Shown piece after piece: positions 8,199-17,286 of a DNA stretch of 64,000 nt. Origin of the DNA: Plantibacter flavus (lineage in GTDB: Bacteria > Actinomycetota > Actinomycetes > Actinomycetales > Microbacteriaceae); assembly GCF_900177615.1 (NCBI RefSeq), contig NZ_FXAP01000005.1, positions 310,001 to 374,000 on the forward strand, given 5' to 3'. How positions within the stretch are numbered: position 1 is the first letter of the stretch; each line of letters begins with the position of its first letter. The notes under the pieces were generated by a model, which had not been told where the DNA came from, searched no databases, and saw only the letters and a list, made by a program, of their open reading frames with translations. The translations under genes and the position numbers were made by a program.

Positions 8199-8863
8199 GC
8201 CCGCTGTTCCTCGCGTCGCGCCTCGACGTCCCGCTGGTCCCGGATGCACCGGGCGCCCGGGACCTCCTGCAGCGTGAGCTGTCGAAGCCCGAATACCAGA
8301 CAGCGCAACCGTCGCTGTGGGACATCGTGTCGAAGGCGTTCTGGGACTGGGTGAACTCGCTCCGGGTGCCGGGTGAGGGCCCCTTCACGGGCCTGTTCCC
8401 GATCATCGCGATGACCGTGGTCGTCGTCGGGATCGTCATCGCGTTCATCGTGTGGGGCGTCCCCCGCCTCAACCGACGGAGCGCCCGTCAGCTCGACCTC
8501 TTCGGCGAACGCGACGATCGGACCGCCGATCGGTTGCGCCAGGACGCGAGGACCGCCGCCGCGGCCGGCGACTGGACCCTCGCGCTCCAGGAGCTGTATC
8601 GGGCGATCGCTCGCGGACTGTCCGAGCGGACGATCGTCGTGGTCACCCCCGGCACGACGGCGCACGGTTTCGCCGCCCGGGCTGCGGCCGCGTTCCCGCA
8701 GGACGGGCGCGCGCTCGCGGAGGCCGCGGACGTCTTCGACGCCGTCCGCTACCTCGAGGCGACGGGCACCGAGGCACAGTACCGGGAGCTCGAAACGCTC
8801 GACGCCCGGCTCATCGTCGCCGCGCCGCAGCTGCTCGCCGACCCCGAGGAGCTGGTCCGGTGA
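8195..8863 (+). CDS. DUF4129 domain-containing membrane protein
   Basis: The protein has 222 residues. One transmembrane helix (about residues 68-90, LFPIIAMTVVVVGIVIAFIVW) separates a short outer N-terminus from a cytoplasmic DUF4129 domain. That domain contains the typical DWTLALQELYRAIARGLSERTI, TPGTTAHGFA and ADVFDAVRYLEATGTEAQY segments. DUF4129 proteins commonly sit with MoxR ATPases and DUF58 proteins and are thought to act in protein maturation or surface assembly, though their mechanism is unknown. Its ATG overlaps the preceding stop (ATGA), and its own stop overlaps the next GTG, so the operon is translationally coupled. Confidence 0.85.
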   Translation: MSPLFLASRLDVPLVPDAPGARDLLQRELSKPEYQTAQPSLWDIVSKAFWDWVNSLRVPGEGPFTGLFPIIAMTVVVVGIVIAFIVWGVPRLNRRSARQLDLFGERDDRTADRLRQDARTAAAAGDWTLALQELYRAIARGLSERTIVVVTPGTTAHGFAARAAAAFPQDGRALAEAADVFDAVRYLEATGTEAQYRELETLDARLIVAAPQLLADPEELVR

Positions 8864-10077
8864 CGCTCGCGACGAAGCCCACGATGCAGCGGGAGCCCGA
8901 GCCCGACGTCGCCACGCCTCGGCTGCGAACCCGGCTGCGGAGGAACCGGTTCTGGATCATCGCTGCGGTGTTCGCGGTCGGGATCGCCCTCGTGCTCATG
9001 TTCGCGACCCGAGGCGCGTCGATCGACGCGGCCCTGCTCAGCCCGGGCAACCAGACGCCGAACGGCGGTCGCGCGCTCGCGCAGGTGCTCCGTCAGGAGG
9101 GCGTCACCGTGACGGAGACCACCACGCTCGATGCGACGCTCGGGGCGGTCGAGGACACCGACAGCACCGTCCTCCTGTTCGACCCCAGTGGACTACTCGA
9201 CGTCTCGCAGCTCGAGCGGTTGAGCGACGCCGACACCGGACTCGTCGTCGTCACCCCGCGAGCCGCGGCGCTCCGCACCCTGTTCCCCGGCGTCTCGTTC
9301 GCAGGCAGCTCGGACACCGCCGACGTCTTGTCGTCCGACTGCGGCGACCCCACCGCCGAGCGGGCGGGGACGGTCACCGGTGGCTGGACGCTGTACACGA
9401 CCACTGACGCCGACGCCGAGGGCTGCTTCACCGCCGACGGCGGCGGGAGCGCGGTCGTGACGCAGGCGGACGGCGCACGGGTGCTGCTCGGCTCCGCCGA
9501 CGCCCTGACGAACGACGTCGTCGACCGTGCGGGGAACGCCGCCCTCGCGCTCGGCCTGCTCGGCTCCACCGAGCAGTTGGTCTGGTACCTGCCGAGCCTC
9601 GCCGACGTGCCCGTCACCGGTCCCCCGAGCCTCGACGAGCTGACGCCGAGCTGGGTCGCCGGAGTCACCGGCACCGTCGTCGTCACGGCGATCCTGGCCA
9701 TGTTCTGGCGCGGGCGACGCTTCGGCCCGCTCGTCATCGAGGACCTGCCCGTCGCGGTCCGCGCGAGCGAGACGATGGAGGGGCGCGCGCGCCTCTACCA
9801 GCGGTCCGGCAACCGTCAGCGGGCGCTCGACGCGCTGCGGATCGGCACCGTGTCCCGCCTCGCGGTCGCCACAGGCCTCTCCCGCCACGCCTCCGTCGTC
9901 GAGGTCGCCGACACGGTCGCCGGACTCGCCGGGCTCGACCCTCGGCACGTGCGGTCCGTCCTGCTCGACGCCGTACCGACGAGCGACGCCGACCTCGTCT
10001 CCCTGTCCGATCACCTGCTCGATCTCGAAGCCGCCGTCGCGCGCGCCACGGACCTCACCGGAAGGAACCATCCATGA
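8860..10077 (+). CDS. DUF4350 domain-containing membrane protein
   Basis: This protein of about 405 residues has a charged N-terminus, a first helix at about 25-45, and an extracytoplasmic DUF4350 domain. That domain carries the GGRALAQVLRQEGVTV and LLFDPSGLLDVSQLERL motifs near residues 65-120. A second helix lies around residue 270, followed by a cytoplasmic tail ending in a helical region. DUF4350 resembles the GATase-like class I fold found in MoxR-associated operons. It starts at a GTG whose last two bases belong to the preceding stop, and it overlaps moxR by 4 nt. It corresponds to the mycobacterial Rv3691-type gene beside moxR2. The function is not established. Confidence 0.85.
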   Translation: MTLATKPTMQREPEPDVATPRLRTRLRRNRFWIIAAVFAVGIALVLMFATRGASIDAALLSPGNQTPNGGRALAQVLRQEGVTVTETTTLDATLGAVEDTDSTVLLFDPSGLLDVSQLERLSDADTGLVVVTPRAAALRTLFPGVSFAGSSDTADVLSSDCGDPTAERAGTVTGGWTLYTTTDADAEGCFTADGGGSAVVTQADGARVLLGSADALTNDVVDRAGNAALALGLLGSTEQLVWYLPSLADVPVTGPPSLDELTPSWVAGVTGTVVVTAILAMFWRGRRFGPLVIEDLPVAVRASETMEGRARLYQRSGNRQRALDALRIGTVSRLAVATGLSRHASVVEVADTVAGLAGLDPRHVRSVLLDAVPTSDADLVSLSDHLLDLEAAVARATDLTGRNHP

Positions 10078-11063
10078 CCGACGCCCCCGTGCCAGGATCC
10101 ACCGCACCGAACCCCGACGACCTCCGGCGAGCACTCGCCCAGGTCCGCGTCGAGGTCGGCAAGGCCGTCGTGGGTCAGGACGCCGCCGTCACCGGGCTCG
10201 TCATCGCGCTCCTCGCCAAGGGCCACGCGCTTCTCGAGGGCGTCCCCGGCGTCGCGAAGACGCTCCTCGTCCGATCGCTCAGCCACGCGCTGAGTCTGGA
10301 CACGAAGCGCGTGCAGTTCACGCCCGACCTCATGCCCGGCGACGTCACCGGCTCGCTCGTCTACGACGCCAAGACCGGCGAGTTCGAGTTCCGCGAGGGC
10401 CCGGTGTTCACGAACATCCTGCTCGCCGACGAGATCAACCGCACACCCCCGAAGACTCAGTCCGCCCTGCTGGAGGCGATGGAGGAGCGCCAGGTCAGCG
10501 TCGACGGCCGTTCGCTGCCCCTCCCCGACCCGTTCATCGTGGCCGCCACGCAGAACCCGATCGAGTACGAGGGCACCTACACGCTCCCCGAGGCGCAGCT
10601 CGACCGCTTTCTGCTGAAGCTCGTCCTCGACGTGCCCGAACGCGACGTCGAGGTGGAGGTGCTCCGACGCCATTCCGCCGGGTTCAGCCCGCGCGACCTC
10701 ACGGCTGCGGGTGTCAGGCCGGTCATGGGCGCGGCCGATCTCCGGGCGGCGCAGCTCGAGGTCGGTCGGGTGGGTGCCAGCGCCGACGTCCTCGCCTACA
10801 TCGTCGACCTCGCGCGCGCCACGCGGCGCAGCCCGTCCGTCCGTCTCGGGGTCAGCCCCCGAGGGACGACCGCCCTCCTCGCGTCGGCGAAGGCCTGGGC
10901 CTGGCTGAGCGGCTACCAGTCGATCACCCCCGACCACGTGCAGACGATGGTCCTCCCGGTGTGGCGCCACCGCATGCAGCTGCGACCGGAGGCCGAGCTC
11001 GAGGGTGTCTCGGTCGACGCGATCCTGCGTTCGATCATGCAGCAGGTGCAGGTGCCCATCTAG
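10074..11063 (+). CDS. MoxR family AAA+ ATPase
   Basis: The protein has 329 residues. Walker A is EGVPGVAKT at 55-63 and Walker B is LLADEINR with Asp119-Glu120. It also has the MoxR-typical PPKTQSALLEAMEERQV insert, sensor 1 in FIVAATQNPIEYEGTY, and an AAA lid with a SPRGTTALLASAKAWA-type segment. MoxR ATPases act as chaperones that mature or insert cofactors, often with a VWA-containing DUF58 partner, which is the next gene. The ATG overlaps the preceding stop and the stop abuts the DUF58 start, so the pair is tightly coupled. The client protein is unknown. Confidence 0.94.
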   Translation: MTDAPVPGSTAPNPDDLRRALAQVRVEVGKAVVGQDAAVTGLVIALLAKGHALLEGVPGVAKTLLVRSLSHALSLDTKRVQFTPDLMPGDVTGSLVYDAKTGEFEFREGPVFTNILLADEINRTPPKTQSALLEAMEERQVSVDGRSLPLPDPFIVAATQNPIEYEGTYTLPEAQLDRFLLKLVLDVPERDVEVEVLRRHSAGFSPRDLTAAGVRPVMGAADLRAAQLEVGRVGASADVLAYIVDLARATRRSPSVRLGVSPRGTTALLASAKAWAWLSGYQSITPDHVQTMVLPVWRHRMQLRPEAELEGVSVDAILRSIMQQVQVPI

Positions 11064-12371
11064 ATGGCCGTCACCGGGAGGTTCGTCGCGCTCGTCGCGT
11101 TCGGCATCGTGCCGATCGTGGTGCTCGGCGTGCTCACGGGCGACGCCGCTCCGGCGTTCATCGTGTGGCTCGTGCTCGCCGCCGCGCTCGGAGCGCTCGA
11201 CCTCGTGGTCGCCGGTTCGCCTCGGGACATCGTCCTGCAACGGCAGCTGCCGTCCCGGGTCAGGCTCGGTGACTCGGCGACGAGCACCCTCTTCCTCACC
11301 AACCGCGGAGGTCGCCGCGTCCGGGCGCTGGTGCGCGACGCCTGGCAACCGTCGGCCGGCGCGCCCACCGAGCGGCTCCGCGTCGACCTCCCGCCCGGTG
11401 AGCGGCGGAGCGTCAGCCTGGTGCTCACCCCGTTCCGTCGGGGCGAGCGACGGGTGTCCCAGGTCACGGTGCGGTCGTTCGGCCCGCTCGGTCTCCTCGC
11501 ACGACAGGCGACGCTCAACAGCCCCGGGCACCTCCGGGTCCTGCCGGCGTTCACCTCCCGGAAGCACCTCCCGAGCCGGATCGCACGCCTCCGCGAGCTC
11601 GACGGCGCGACGAGCGTCATGGTCCGCGGTCAGGGCACCGAGTTCGACTCTCTCCGCGAATACGTGCGAGGTGACGACGTCCGTTCGATCGACTGGCGTG
11701 CCACGGCACGACGCGGCGACGTCATGATCCGCACCTGGCGGCCCGAGCGCGACCGCCGGGTCGTCATCGTCACCGACACCGGCCGCACCTCCGCCGCCCG
11801 CATCGCCGACGAGCCGCGCATCGACACCGCGTTCGAAGCCGCGCTCCTCCTGGCCGCCCTCGCCACGCGAGCCGGGGACCGCATCGACTATCTCGCCTAC
11901 GACCGTCGGGTGCGCGGTCGTGTCCAGGGCGCGACCGGCGCCGAACTCCTCTCCAGGATGGTCGACGCGATGGCGCTCGTCGACCCGGAACTCATCGAGA
12001 CCGACTGGGACGCCGTCCCCGGCCAGGTCAGGCAGATCACGAACCAGCGCGCCCTCGTCGTCCTGCAGACCTCGATCGACGCCCCCGGGGCCGCGCGCGG
12101 GCTCCTCGCCGTCCTCCCCCAGCTCACGCAGCGCCACACGGTCGTCGTGACGAGCGTCGTCGACCCGGCGACCCTCGAGGCCACGCGCGACCGCGGCGAC
12201 CGCGAGACCGTCTACCGCGCCGCAGCGGCCGAACGCGCCCTGCTGGACATCGAACGCGTGTCGGCGGCGATCAGACAGCTCGGGGCCGACGTCGTCACCG
12301 GTTCGCCGGAGACCCTGCCCCCGGCGCTCGCCGACGCCTACATCGCGCTCAAGGCCTCCGGTCGGCTCTAG
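11064..12371 (+). CDS. DUF58 domain-containing protein, MoxR partner
   Basis: This 435-residue protein has two N-terminal membrane helices (about 8-50), a beta-rich region, and then the DUF58 signature GTEFDSLREYVRGDDVRSIDWRATAR split around residues 190-215. A VWA-like domain follows, with RDRRVVIVTDTGRT at about 230-243, which keeps part of a metal-binding Asp motif. DUF58/MoxR pairs are known from cell-envelope and stress loci. The gene begins directly after the moxR stop and is the last gene of the five-gene operon. A possible bidirectional hairpin structure follows. Confidence 0.9.
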   Translation: MAVTGRFVALVAFGIVPIVVLGVLTGDAAPAFIVWLVLAAALGALDLVVAGSPRDIVLQRQLPSRVRLGDSATSTLFLTNRGGRRVRALVRDAWQPSAGAPTERLRVDLPPGERRSVSLVLTPFRRGERRVSQVTVRSFGPLGLLARQATLNSPGHLRVLPAFTSRKHLPSRIARLRELDGATSVMVRGQGTEFDSLREYVRGDDVRSIDWRATARRGDVMIRTWRPERDRRVVIVTDTGRTSAARIADEPRIDTAFEAALLLAALATRAGDRIDYLAYDRRVRGRVQGATGAELLSRMVDAMALVDPELIETDWDAVPGQVRQITNQRALVVLQTSIDAPGAARGLLAVLPQLTQRHTVVVTSVVDPATLEATRDRGDRETVYRAAAAERALLDIERVSAAIRQLGADVVTGSPETLPPALADAYIALKASGRL

Positions 12372-12374
12372 CCC

Positions 12375-12433
12375 GATCCGTCGCCGATGGACCGGCTCCC
12401 TCCGCGTGCCGGTGGGACCCGGGAGGACGGATC
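12375..12433. terminator. possible bidirectional terminator between convergent genes
   Basis: GATCCGTC (12375-12382) pairs with GACGGATC (12426-12433), and ACCGGC/GCCGGT and CTCCC/GGGAG pairings lie inside. The element fills the gap between the DUF58 gene and the convergent LysR-like gene. There is no T-tract. Confidence 0.4.
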
Positions 12434-13298
12434 AGCGGCCCTTGCGCTTCTTGCGGCGTTCCCGGGCGAGCTCCTCCTGCTTGGCCTTGCGCGCGGCGAG
12501 CTGGGCGCCTCGGCTCGTCCCGGCGGCGGTGCCCTGGGTCGAACCGGCCTTCGGCTTCTTCCGTCGTCTCGCGGCCTGCTGCGGTGCAGGAGCGGCAGCC
12601 TGCTCGGTCGGGGCGGACCGTCGCGAGCTGTTGGCCGTGCGTCCGCGCACGATGCCGATGAACTCTTCCACGGCTTCGTCCTCGCGGTCCTGCGGCCAGA
12701 CCAGCACGACCGGGATCGATGGAAGATCGGCGATCGGACGGTACTCCACGTCCTTCCGCTGGTGCAGTCGCGCGACCGACTGCGGGACCACGACGATCCC
12801 GACCTCGGACGCGGCCAGTTCGACCGCTGCCTCCGGGTCGGCGGTCAACGGGGCCGCCGGGGCGTCGAACCCGAGCGCTGTGGCACGTTCGGCCCACTCG
12901 AGGACGAGCGGCGTCATGATCAGTTGCTCGTCGGCGAGTGCGGCCATCCCGACCGTGTCCTCGGCTCCGAGGGCAGCGCCCTTGGCGAACACGACGACGG
13001 GGAGCTCCTCGAACAGGGCGATGGTGTTCAGCCCGTCCTGGTCGATCGGGACCCGGGCGAGCACGACGTCCGCCGCACCGGTGATCAGGACCGCTCGCTG
13101 CTCGTCGAGGTCCACCCGGATCAGGCGGAGTTCGTCGTCCGGACGGCGCTCGCTCCAGATGCGCGCCCACTTCCCCGGGTTCACGCCGCGCGCGTAGGCG
13201 ACGGTCAACGCCGGCGGGACGACCTCCGGCGCCGTGTCGGCACCGAGCCCGTCGTCGCCGACATCGATCCCGTCGACCTGGTCGTCCTGCCTGTCCAT
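12432..13298 (-). CDS. LysR-type substrate-binding domain protein without a DNA-binding domain
   Basis: The protein has 288 residues. Residues about 28-210 look like a LysR effector-binding fold (LTVAYARGVNPGKWARIWSER, DVVLARVPID, VGMAALADEQLIM, ELAASEVGIVVVPQSVARLH). There is no helix-turn-helix at the N-terminus. The C-terminal 70 residues are Ala/Arg/Lys-rich and likely disordered, ending in ERRKKRKGR. It may bind a small ligand or act as a dominant partner of another regulator, but this is inference. The ATG at 13298 follows GGAGG by 5 nt. It is divergent from the DUF5997 gene, a pairing that recurs in related genomes. Confidence 0.8.
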   Translation of the reverse strand: MDRQDDQVDGIDVGDDGLGADTAPEVVPPALTVAYARGVNPGKWARIWSERRPDDELRLIRVDLDEQRAVLITGAADVVLARVPIDQDGLNTIALFEELPVVVFAKGAALGAEDTVGMAALADEQLIMTPLVLEWAERATALGFDAPAAPLTADPEAAVELAASEVGIVVVPQSVARLHQRKDVEYRPIADLPSIPVVLVWPQDREDEAVEEFIGIVRGRTANSSRRSAPTEQAAAPAPQQAARRRKKPKAGSTQGTAAGTSRGAQLAARKAKQEELARERRKKRKGR

Positions 13299-13384
13299 CG
13301 AAGCCTCCACTGCTCGGCTTGCCACACTACTGCAGCTCAGTCGACGGGTGATCCGGCCGGTTGGGCGAGGACACCGCAGCGAGG

Positions 13385-13390
13385 TACGCT
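13385..13390 (+). promoter_or_regulatory. -10 element TACGCT, leaderless DUF5997 gene
   Basis: TACGCT ends 6 nt before the ATG at 13397 and there is no Shine-Dalgarno sequence. This spacing predicts transcription starting at the A of the start codon. Confidence 0.5.
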
Positions 13391-13396
13391 GAGCGG

Positions 13397-13792
13397 ATGG
13401 GTGCGAGCGAACAGATCATGAAACCGGCGACCGCGGCGAAGAAGCTCGGGGTCTACCTTCCGGCGACCCCGGCGTCGTTCCAGGAGGAGCCGATCACGCG
13501 GTCGGCGTTCCTCGAACTGCAGGCGAACCCGGCGGACTGGCTCGTCGAGCTCCGAAAGAACGGACCGCACCCGCGCGACGTCGTCGCCCGCAAGCTGGGC
13601 GTGTCGACCTCCGGTCTGGCCCGCGCCGAGATCACCGAGGCGTTGACCACCGAACAGATCCAGGAGCTCCTCCGCACGCTGCCCGCCTGGCTCGTGCAGG
13701 AGCGCGCCGTCCACGCCGAGGTGAACGCCGAGAACGCCCGGGTCAACGCCAGGAACGCCGAGCGTCGCGCACGATCCGAAGCCGGCGAGTAG
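13397..13792 (+). CDS. DUF5997 family protein
   Basis: This 131-residue cytoplasmic protein has the family's MKPATAAKKLGVYLPATPASFQ opening and a following NPADWLVELRKNGPHPRDVVARKLGVSTSGLARA region. The latter resembles a helix-turn-helix-like fold. The C-terminus is a charged helix (VNAENARVNARNAERRARSE) that may form a coiled coil. The ATG at 13397 is supported by a -10 element placed for leaderless expression. The stop lies only 3 bp from the end of the convergent SpoIIM-like gene. The function is unknown. Confidence 0.8.
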   Translation: MGASEQIMKPATAAKKLGVYLPATPASFQEEPITRSAFLELQANPADWLVELRKNGPHPRDVVARKLGVSTSGLARAEITEALTTEQIQELLRTLPAWLVQERAVHAEVNAENARVNARNAERRARSEAGE

Positions 13793-13795
13793 TCG

Positions 13796-14791
13796 TCAGC
13801 CGGCGACGATCCGCTTCGCGCCGGCCTCGAACTCAGCCAGGTCGCCGCGCTCGCCCGAGCGGTACGCGCGGCCGCCCCACCAGCACATGTAGGTCAGGAA
13901 CGCGGCGAGCGCTCCCCCGCCGATGATCATCTTGACCGCCCACGGCCACGGTGCCGGCGTCACGAAGCCCTCGACGAGCCCCGAGACGAAGAGCACGATC
14001 ACCAGCCCGATGGCGATCGTGAACAGTGCTCGGCCCTCCTCGGCAAGCGCCTGGCCCCTCGTCCGTGACCCCGGTGCCACCCAGGCCCAGAAGATGCGGA
14101 GACCCGCCGCTGCCGCGACGAACACCGCCGTGAGCTCGAGCATGCCGTGCGGGAGGATGTACTCGAAGAACACGTCGCCCTTGCCGTAGGCGAACATGAC
14201 CCCTGCGGCCTGCCCGACCCCCTGGGCGTTGGTGACGATGATGTACGGGACCCAGACACCGCTGATGCCGAACGCGACGCATTGCGCTGCGATCCACGCA
14301 TTGTTCGTCCACACCTGGCCGGCGAAGCTCGCGGCCGGGTTGTTGGAGTAGTAGGCGACGAAGTCGTCCTCGACGTACTGCTTGAGCTGGGCGTCGGTGC
14401 CGAGGTTCGCGAGGACCTGCGGGTTGCCGGCGATCCACACGGCGTACAGGGTTGCGATGACGACCGTCGCGACCGCGACCGCGAGGGTCACCCACCGGAC
14501 CCGGTAGAGCGCGGCCGGCAGCGCCAGGACGAAGAACCGCGGGACACTCGACAACACGTTCGCACTGGCCCCGGTGAACCGGAGTCGCGCCCGCGACAGC
14601 GACACCGAGAGGCGGTCGCCGACGAGGGTCGATCCGGCCGTCGTCTTGATCGCGGAGAGCTGGGTCGCCCCGGCTTGATAGCGGTCGATCAGCTCGTCGG
14701 CCTCCGGCCCGCTGAAGAACCGCTGCTTGCCGAGCGCGTCGAGGCGGTCCCATTCCTGGCGGTGGGCTGCGGAGTAGGCGTCGAGGTCCAT
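13796..14791 (-). CDS. stage II sporulation protein M-like membrane protein
   Basis: The protein has 331 residues. A soluble N-terminus (MDLDAYSAAHRQEWDRLDALGK, RYQAGATQLSAIKT) precedes about five to six transmembrane helices, including the SpoIIM-typical FFEYILPHGMLELTAVFVAAAAGLRI and GLVEGFVTP segments. In non-spore-formers such proteins (for example Rv3694c of Mycobacterium tuberculosis) sit with RDD, MoxR and DUF58 genes, as here, and are not tied to sporulation. The ATG at 14791 has a TAGCAT hexamer 7 nt upstream; an ATG at 14800 would fall inside that hexamer. Confidence 0.87.
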   Translation of the reverse strand: MDLDAYSAAHRQEWDRLDALGKQRFFSGPEADELIDRYQAGATQLSAIKTTAGSTLVGDRLSVSLSRARLRFTGASANVLSSVPRFFVLALPAALYRVRWVTLAVAVATVVIATLYAVWIAGNPQVLANLGTDAQLKQYVEDDFVAYYSNNPAASFAGQVWTNNAWIAAQCVAFGISGVWVPYIIVTNAQGVGQAAGVMFAYGKGDVFFEYILPHGMLELTAVFVAAAAGLRIFWAWVAPGSRTRGQALAEEGRALFTIAIGLVIVLFVSGLVEGFVTPAPWPWAVKMIIGGGALAAFLTYMCWWGGRAYRSGERGDLAEFEAGAKRIVAG

Positions 14792-14798
14792 CGCAGCC

Positions 14799-14804
14799 AT
14801 GCTA
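14799..14804 (-). promoter_or_regulatory. -10 element TAGCAT, leaderless SpoIIM-like gene
   Basis: On the minus strand TAGCAT ends 7 nt before the ATG at 14791. No ribosome binding site is present. It favours the 14791 start over the upstream ATG. Confidence 0.45.
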
Positions 14805-14858
14805 CGCGGTGGTGGCGCTCCATGGCCGGTCCCCCGCGCATCTGCTTGAATGGAGCAC

Positions 14859-15719
14859 ATGTCCGAACCGGCCCGGGTCCCGCTGCACGAGACGACGCTG
14901 GACGACGGCACCGAGCTGATCACCGGCGAGGCGGTCGCCCTCGACGTGCGGCCCACCGGATTCATCCTGCGCGCGGCGGGCGCCATCATCGACTACGTGG
15001 TGTCGATCCTCGTGTTCGTCGGCCTCATGCTCGCGATGTTCTCCTGGATCCTGTCCGGGGTCGCCATGGACACCGCGATGTTCACCGCCATCGTGCTCGG
15101 CCTGACGGTGCTCTGCCTCGTCGTCCTGCCGGCAGCGGTCGAGATCGCCACCCGCGGGCGGTCGCTCGGCAGACTCGTGGTCGGTGCCCGCATCGTCCGG
15201 GACGACGGCGGTGCACCCGGCTTCCGGCACGCGTTCATCCGTGCCCTCACCGGGTACTTCGAGATCTACGCCACAGCCGGCGGCATCGCCGCGCTCACGG
15301 GTCTGCTCAGTGCTCGCTCGAAGCGTCTCGGCGACGTGCTCGCCGGGACCTACAGCCAACGTGAGCGTCTGCCGCGGGTGGTGGAGCCCGTCGCGATGAT
15401 CCCACCGCAGCTCGCCGCCTGGGCCGGCGGCGCCGACGTGGCCCGGCTACCCGATCCGCTGGCGCGGCGCGTCACCCAGTTCCTCAAACAGGCCGGATCG
15501 CTCACTCCGGCCACGAGGACCCGACTGGCGGCCGAACTCGCGGCAGAGGTGTCCCGATTCGTGTCGCCGCTGCCGATCGCTCCGCCGGAGGCGTTCCTCG
15601 TCGGGGTCTCCGTCATCCGCCGGGAGCGCGAGTACCAGGCCCAGCTCGCCGCCCGTCAGCGCCTGTCGCTCCTCCAGCCGGTGCTGAGCGGTCAACCGCA
15701 CCGGTTCCCCGACCGCTGA
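14859..15719 (+). CDS. RDD family membrane protein
   Basis: The protein has 286 residues. The RDD domain (about residues 33-170) opens with VRPTGFILRAAGAIIDYVV and has four hydrophobic helices. The second half carries ATRGRSLGRLVVGARIVRDDGG and KRLGDVLAGTYSQRERL. A cytoplasmic tail of about 110 residues follows. RDD proteins have been linked to ion or solute transport, but the role of this one is unknown. It is divergent from the SpoIIM-like gene and completes the MoxR-associated set. I chose the ATG at 14859 because TGGAG lies just before it; an ATG at 14850 is in frame. Confidence 0.87.
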   Translation: MSEPARVPLHETTLDDGTELITGEAVALDVRPTGFILRAAGAIIDYVVSILVFVGLMLAMFSWILSGVAMDTAMFTAIVLGLTVLCLVVLPAAVEIATRGRSLGRLVVGARIVRDDGGAPGFRHAFIRALTGYFEIYATAGGIAALTGLLSARSKRLGDVLAGTYSQRERLPRVVEPVAMIPPQLAAWAGGADVARLPDPLARRVTQFLKQAGSLTPATRTRLAAELAAEVSRFVSPLPIAPPEAFLVGVSVIRREREYQAQLAARQRLSLLQPVLSGQPHRFPDR

Positions 15720-15732
15720 GGCGGGGAACCGG
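15701..15732. terminator. bidirectional terminator between the RDD gene and ahcY
   Basis: CCGGTTCCCC (15701-15710) pairs perfectly with GGGGAACCGG (15723-15732) around a 12-nt loop. The 5' arm lies within the last codons of the RDD gene. It sits between two convergent genes. Confidence 0.6.
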
Positions 15733-15741
15733 CGGCACCGC

Positions 15742-17232
15742 CTAGTAGCGGTAGTGGTCGACCTTGTACGGGCCCTCGACCGGCACACCGATGTAGTCGG
15801 CCTGCTCGCCCGTGAGCGTCGTCAGCTGCACGCCGAGCGCGTCGAGGTGCAGGCGCGCGACCTTCTCGTCGAGGTGCTTCGGCAGCACGTACACGCCGAT
15901 CGGGTACTCCTCGATCCGCGTCCAGAGCTCGAGCTGAGCGAGCACCTGGTTCGTGAACGAGTTGCTCATCACGAACGAGGGGTGCCCCGTCGCGTTCCCG
16001 AGGTTCATGAGTCGTCCCTCGCTGAGCACGAGGACGCTGCGCCCCGTGGGGAGGCGCCACTCGTGCACCTGGGGCTTGATCTCGATCTTCTCGGCGCCCT
16101 CGAGCGCCTCGAGCGAGGCCATGTCGATCTCGTTGTCGAAGTGCCCGACGTTCGAGACGATCGCGAGGTGCTTGAGCGCGAGGATGTGGTCGAGGGTGAC
16201 GACGTTGAAGTTGCCGGTGCACGTCACGATGATGTCGACCTGGTCGGCGACGCTCTCGAGGGTCGCGACCTGGAAGCCGTCCATCGACGCCTGGAGGGCG
16301 CAGATCGGGTCGACCTCGGAGACGATGACCCGAGCGCCCTGGCCGCGGAGGGCCTCGGCCGCACCCTTGCCGACGTCGCCATAGCCCGCGACGAAGACGA
16401 CCTTGCCACCGATGAGCACGTCGGTCGCGCGGTTGAGGCCGTCCGGCAGCGAGTGCCGGATGCCGTACTTGTTGTCGAACTTGCTCTTCGTGACCGAGTC
16501 GTTCACGTTGATCGCGGGGAACAGCAACTCACCCTGCTTCGCCAGCTCGTAGAGGCGGTGGACACCGGTGGTGGTCTCCTCGGTCACGCCGAGGATGTCG
16601 GCGGCGACCTTCGTCCAACGGTCGCTGCTGCCGGCGAGCGAACGACGGAGCACGTCGAGGACGATGCTGTACTCGTGGCTGTCGGCGTCGGTCGTGTCGG
16701 GGACCGCTCCGGCCAGCTCGAACCGACGGCCCTGGTGGACGAGCATGCTCGCGTCGCCACCGTCGTCGAGGATGAGGTTGGGGCCGGTCCACTCGGCGCC
16801 GGCGGTGGCCGATTCGGTCGACCAGTCGAAGATCTGCTCGGTGCACCACCAGTACTCTTCGAGCGTCTCGCCCTTCCAGGCGAAGACCGGAACACCGGCC
16901 GGTGCCTCGACGGTCCCGTGCGGCCCGACGGCGACGGCGGCCGCCGCCTCATCCTGGGTCGAGAAGATGTTGCAGCTCGCCCAACGCACCTGGGCACCGA
17001 GTGCGACGAGGGTCTCGATGAGCACCGCGGTCTGCACCGTCATGTGCAGCGAACCGGCGATACGGGCGCCGGCGAGCGGCTGGCTCGCGCCGAACTCCTC
17101 GCGGAGGGCCATCAGGCCGGGCATCTCGTTCTCGGCGAGGCGGAGCTGGTGTCGGCCGGCCTCGGCGAGCGACAGGTCGGCCACCTTGAAGGGCAGGGTG
17201 GTCGTGGGGGCAGACGGTGCGGAAGAACTCAT
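15742..17232 (-). CDS. ahcY: adenosylhomocysteinase
   Basis: This 496-residue enzyme reversibly splits S-adenosylhomocysteine into adenosine and homocysteine and clears the product of methyltransferases. It has the substrate region [18 protein letters not shown] and [16 protein letters not shown], the NAD-binding GYGDVGKG at 283-290, the [17 protein letters not shown] block near 241-257, and the characteristic VDHYRY C-terminus. The length matches the bacterial and mycobacterial form, which has an extra insert of about 40 residues. It is single-gene on this strand after DUF3499 and matches the sahH position in the conserved actinobacterial block. Confidence 0.97.
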   Translation of the reverse strand: MSSSAPSAPTTTLPFKVADLSLAEAGRHQLRLAENEMPGLMALREEFGASQPLAGARIAGSLHMTVQTAVLIETLVALGAQVRWASCNIFSTQDEAAAAVAVGPHGTVEAPAGVPVFAWKGETLEEYWWCTEQIFDWSTESATAGAEWTGPNLILDDGGDASMLVHQGRRFELAGAVPDTTDADSHEYSIVLDVLRRSLAGSSDRWTKVAADILGVTEETTTGVHRLYELAKQGELLFPAINVNDSVTKSKFDNKYGIRHSLPDGLNRATDVLIGGKVVFVAGYGDVGKGAAEALRGQGARVIVSEVDPICALQASMDGFQVATLESVADQVDIIVTCTGNFNVVTLDHILALKHLAIVSNVGHFDNEIDMASLEALEGAEKIEIKPQVHEWRLPTGRSVLVLSEGRLMNLGNATGHPSFVMSNSFTNQVLAQLELWTRIEEYPIGVYVLPKHLDEKVARLHLDALGVQLTTLTGEQADYIGVPVEGPYKVDHYRY

Positions 17233-17286
17233 GACGCCATTCTCGCAGAACGTCAGGCGTCGTGGACCTTCATGTCGGGCCCGAGA

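Noticed and set aside
10011-12137. Long minus-strand open frame of about 700 codons opposite moxR and the DUF58 gene
   Set aside because: It mirrors the codons of strong, coupled plus-strand genes and has no recognisable domain or ribosome binding site.
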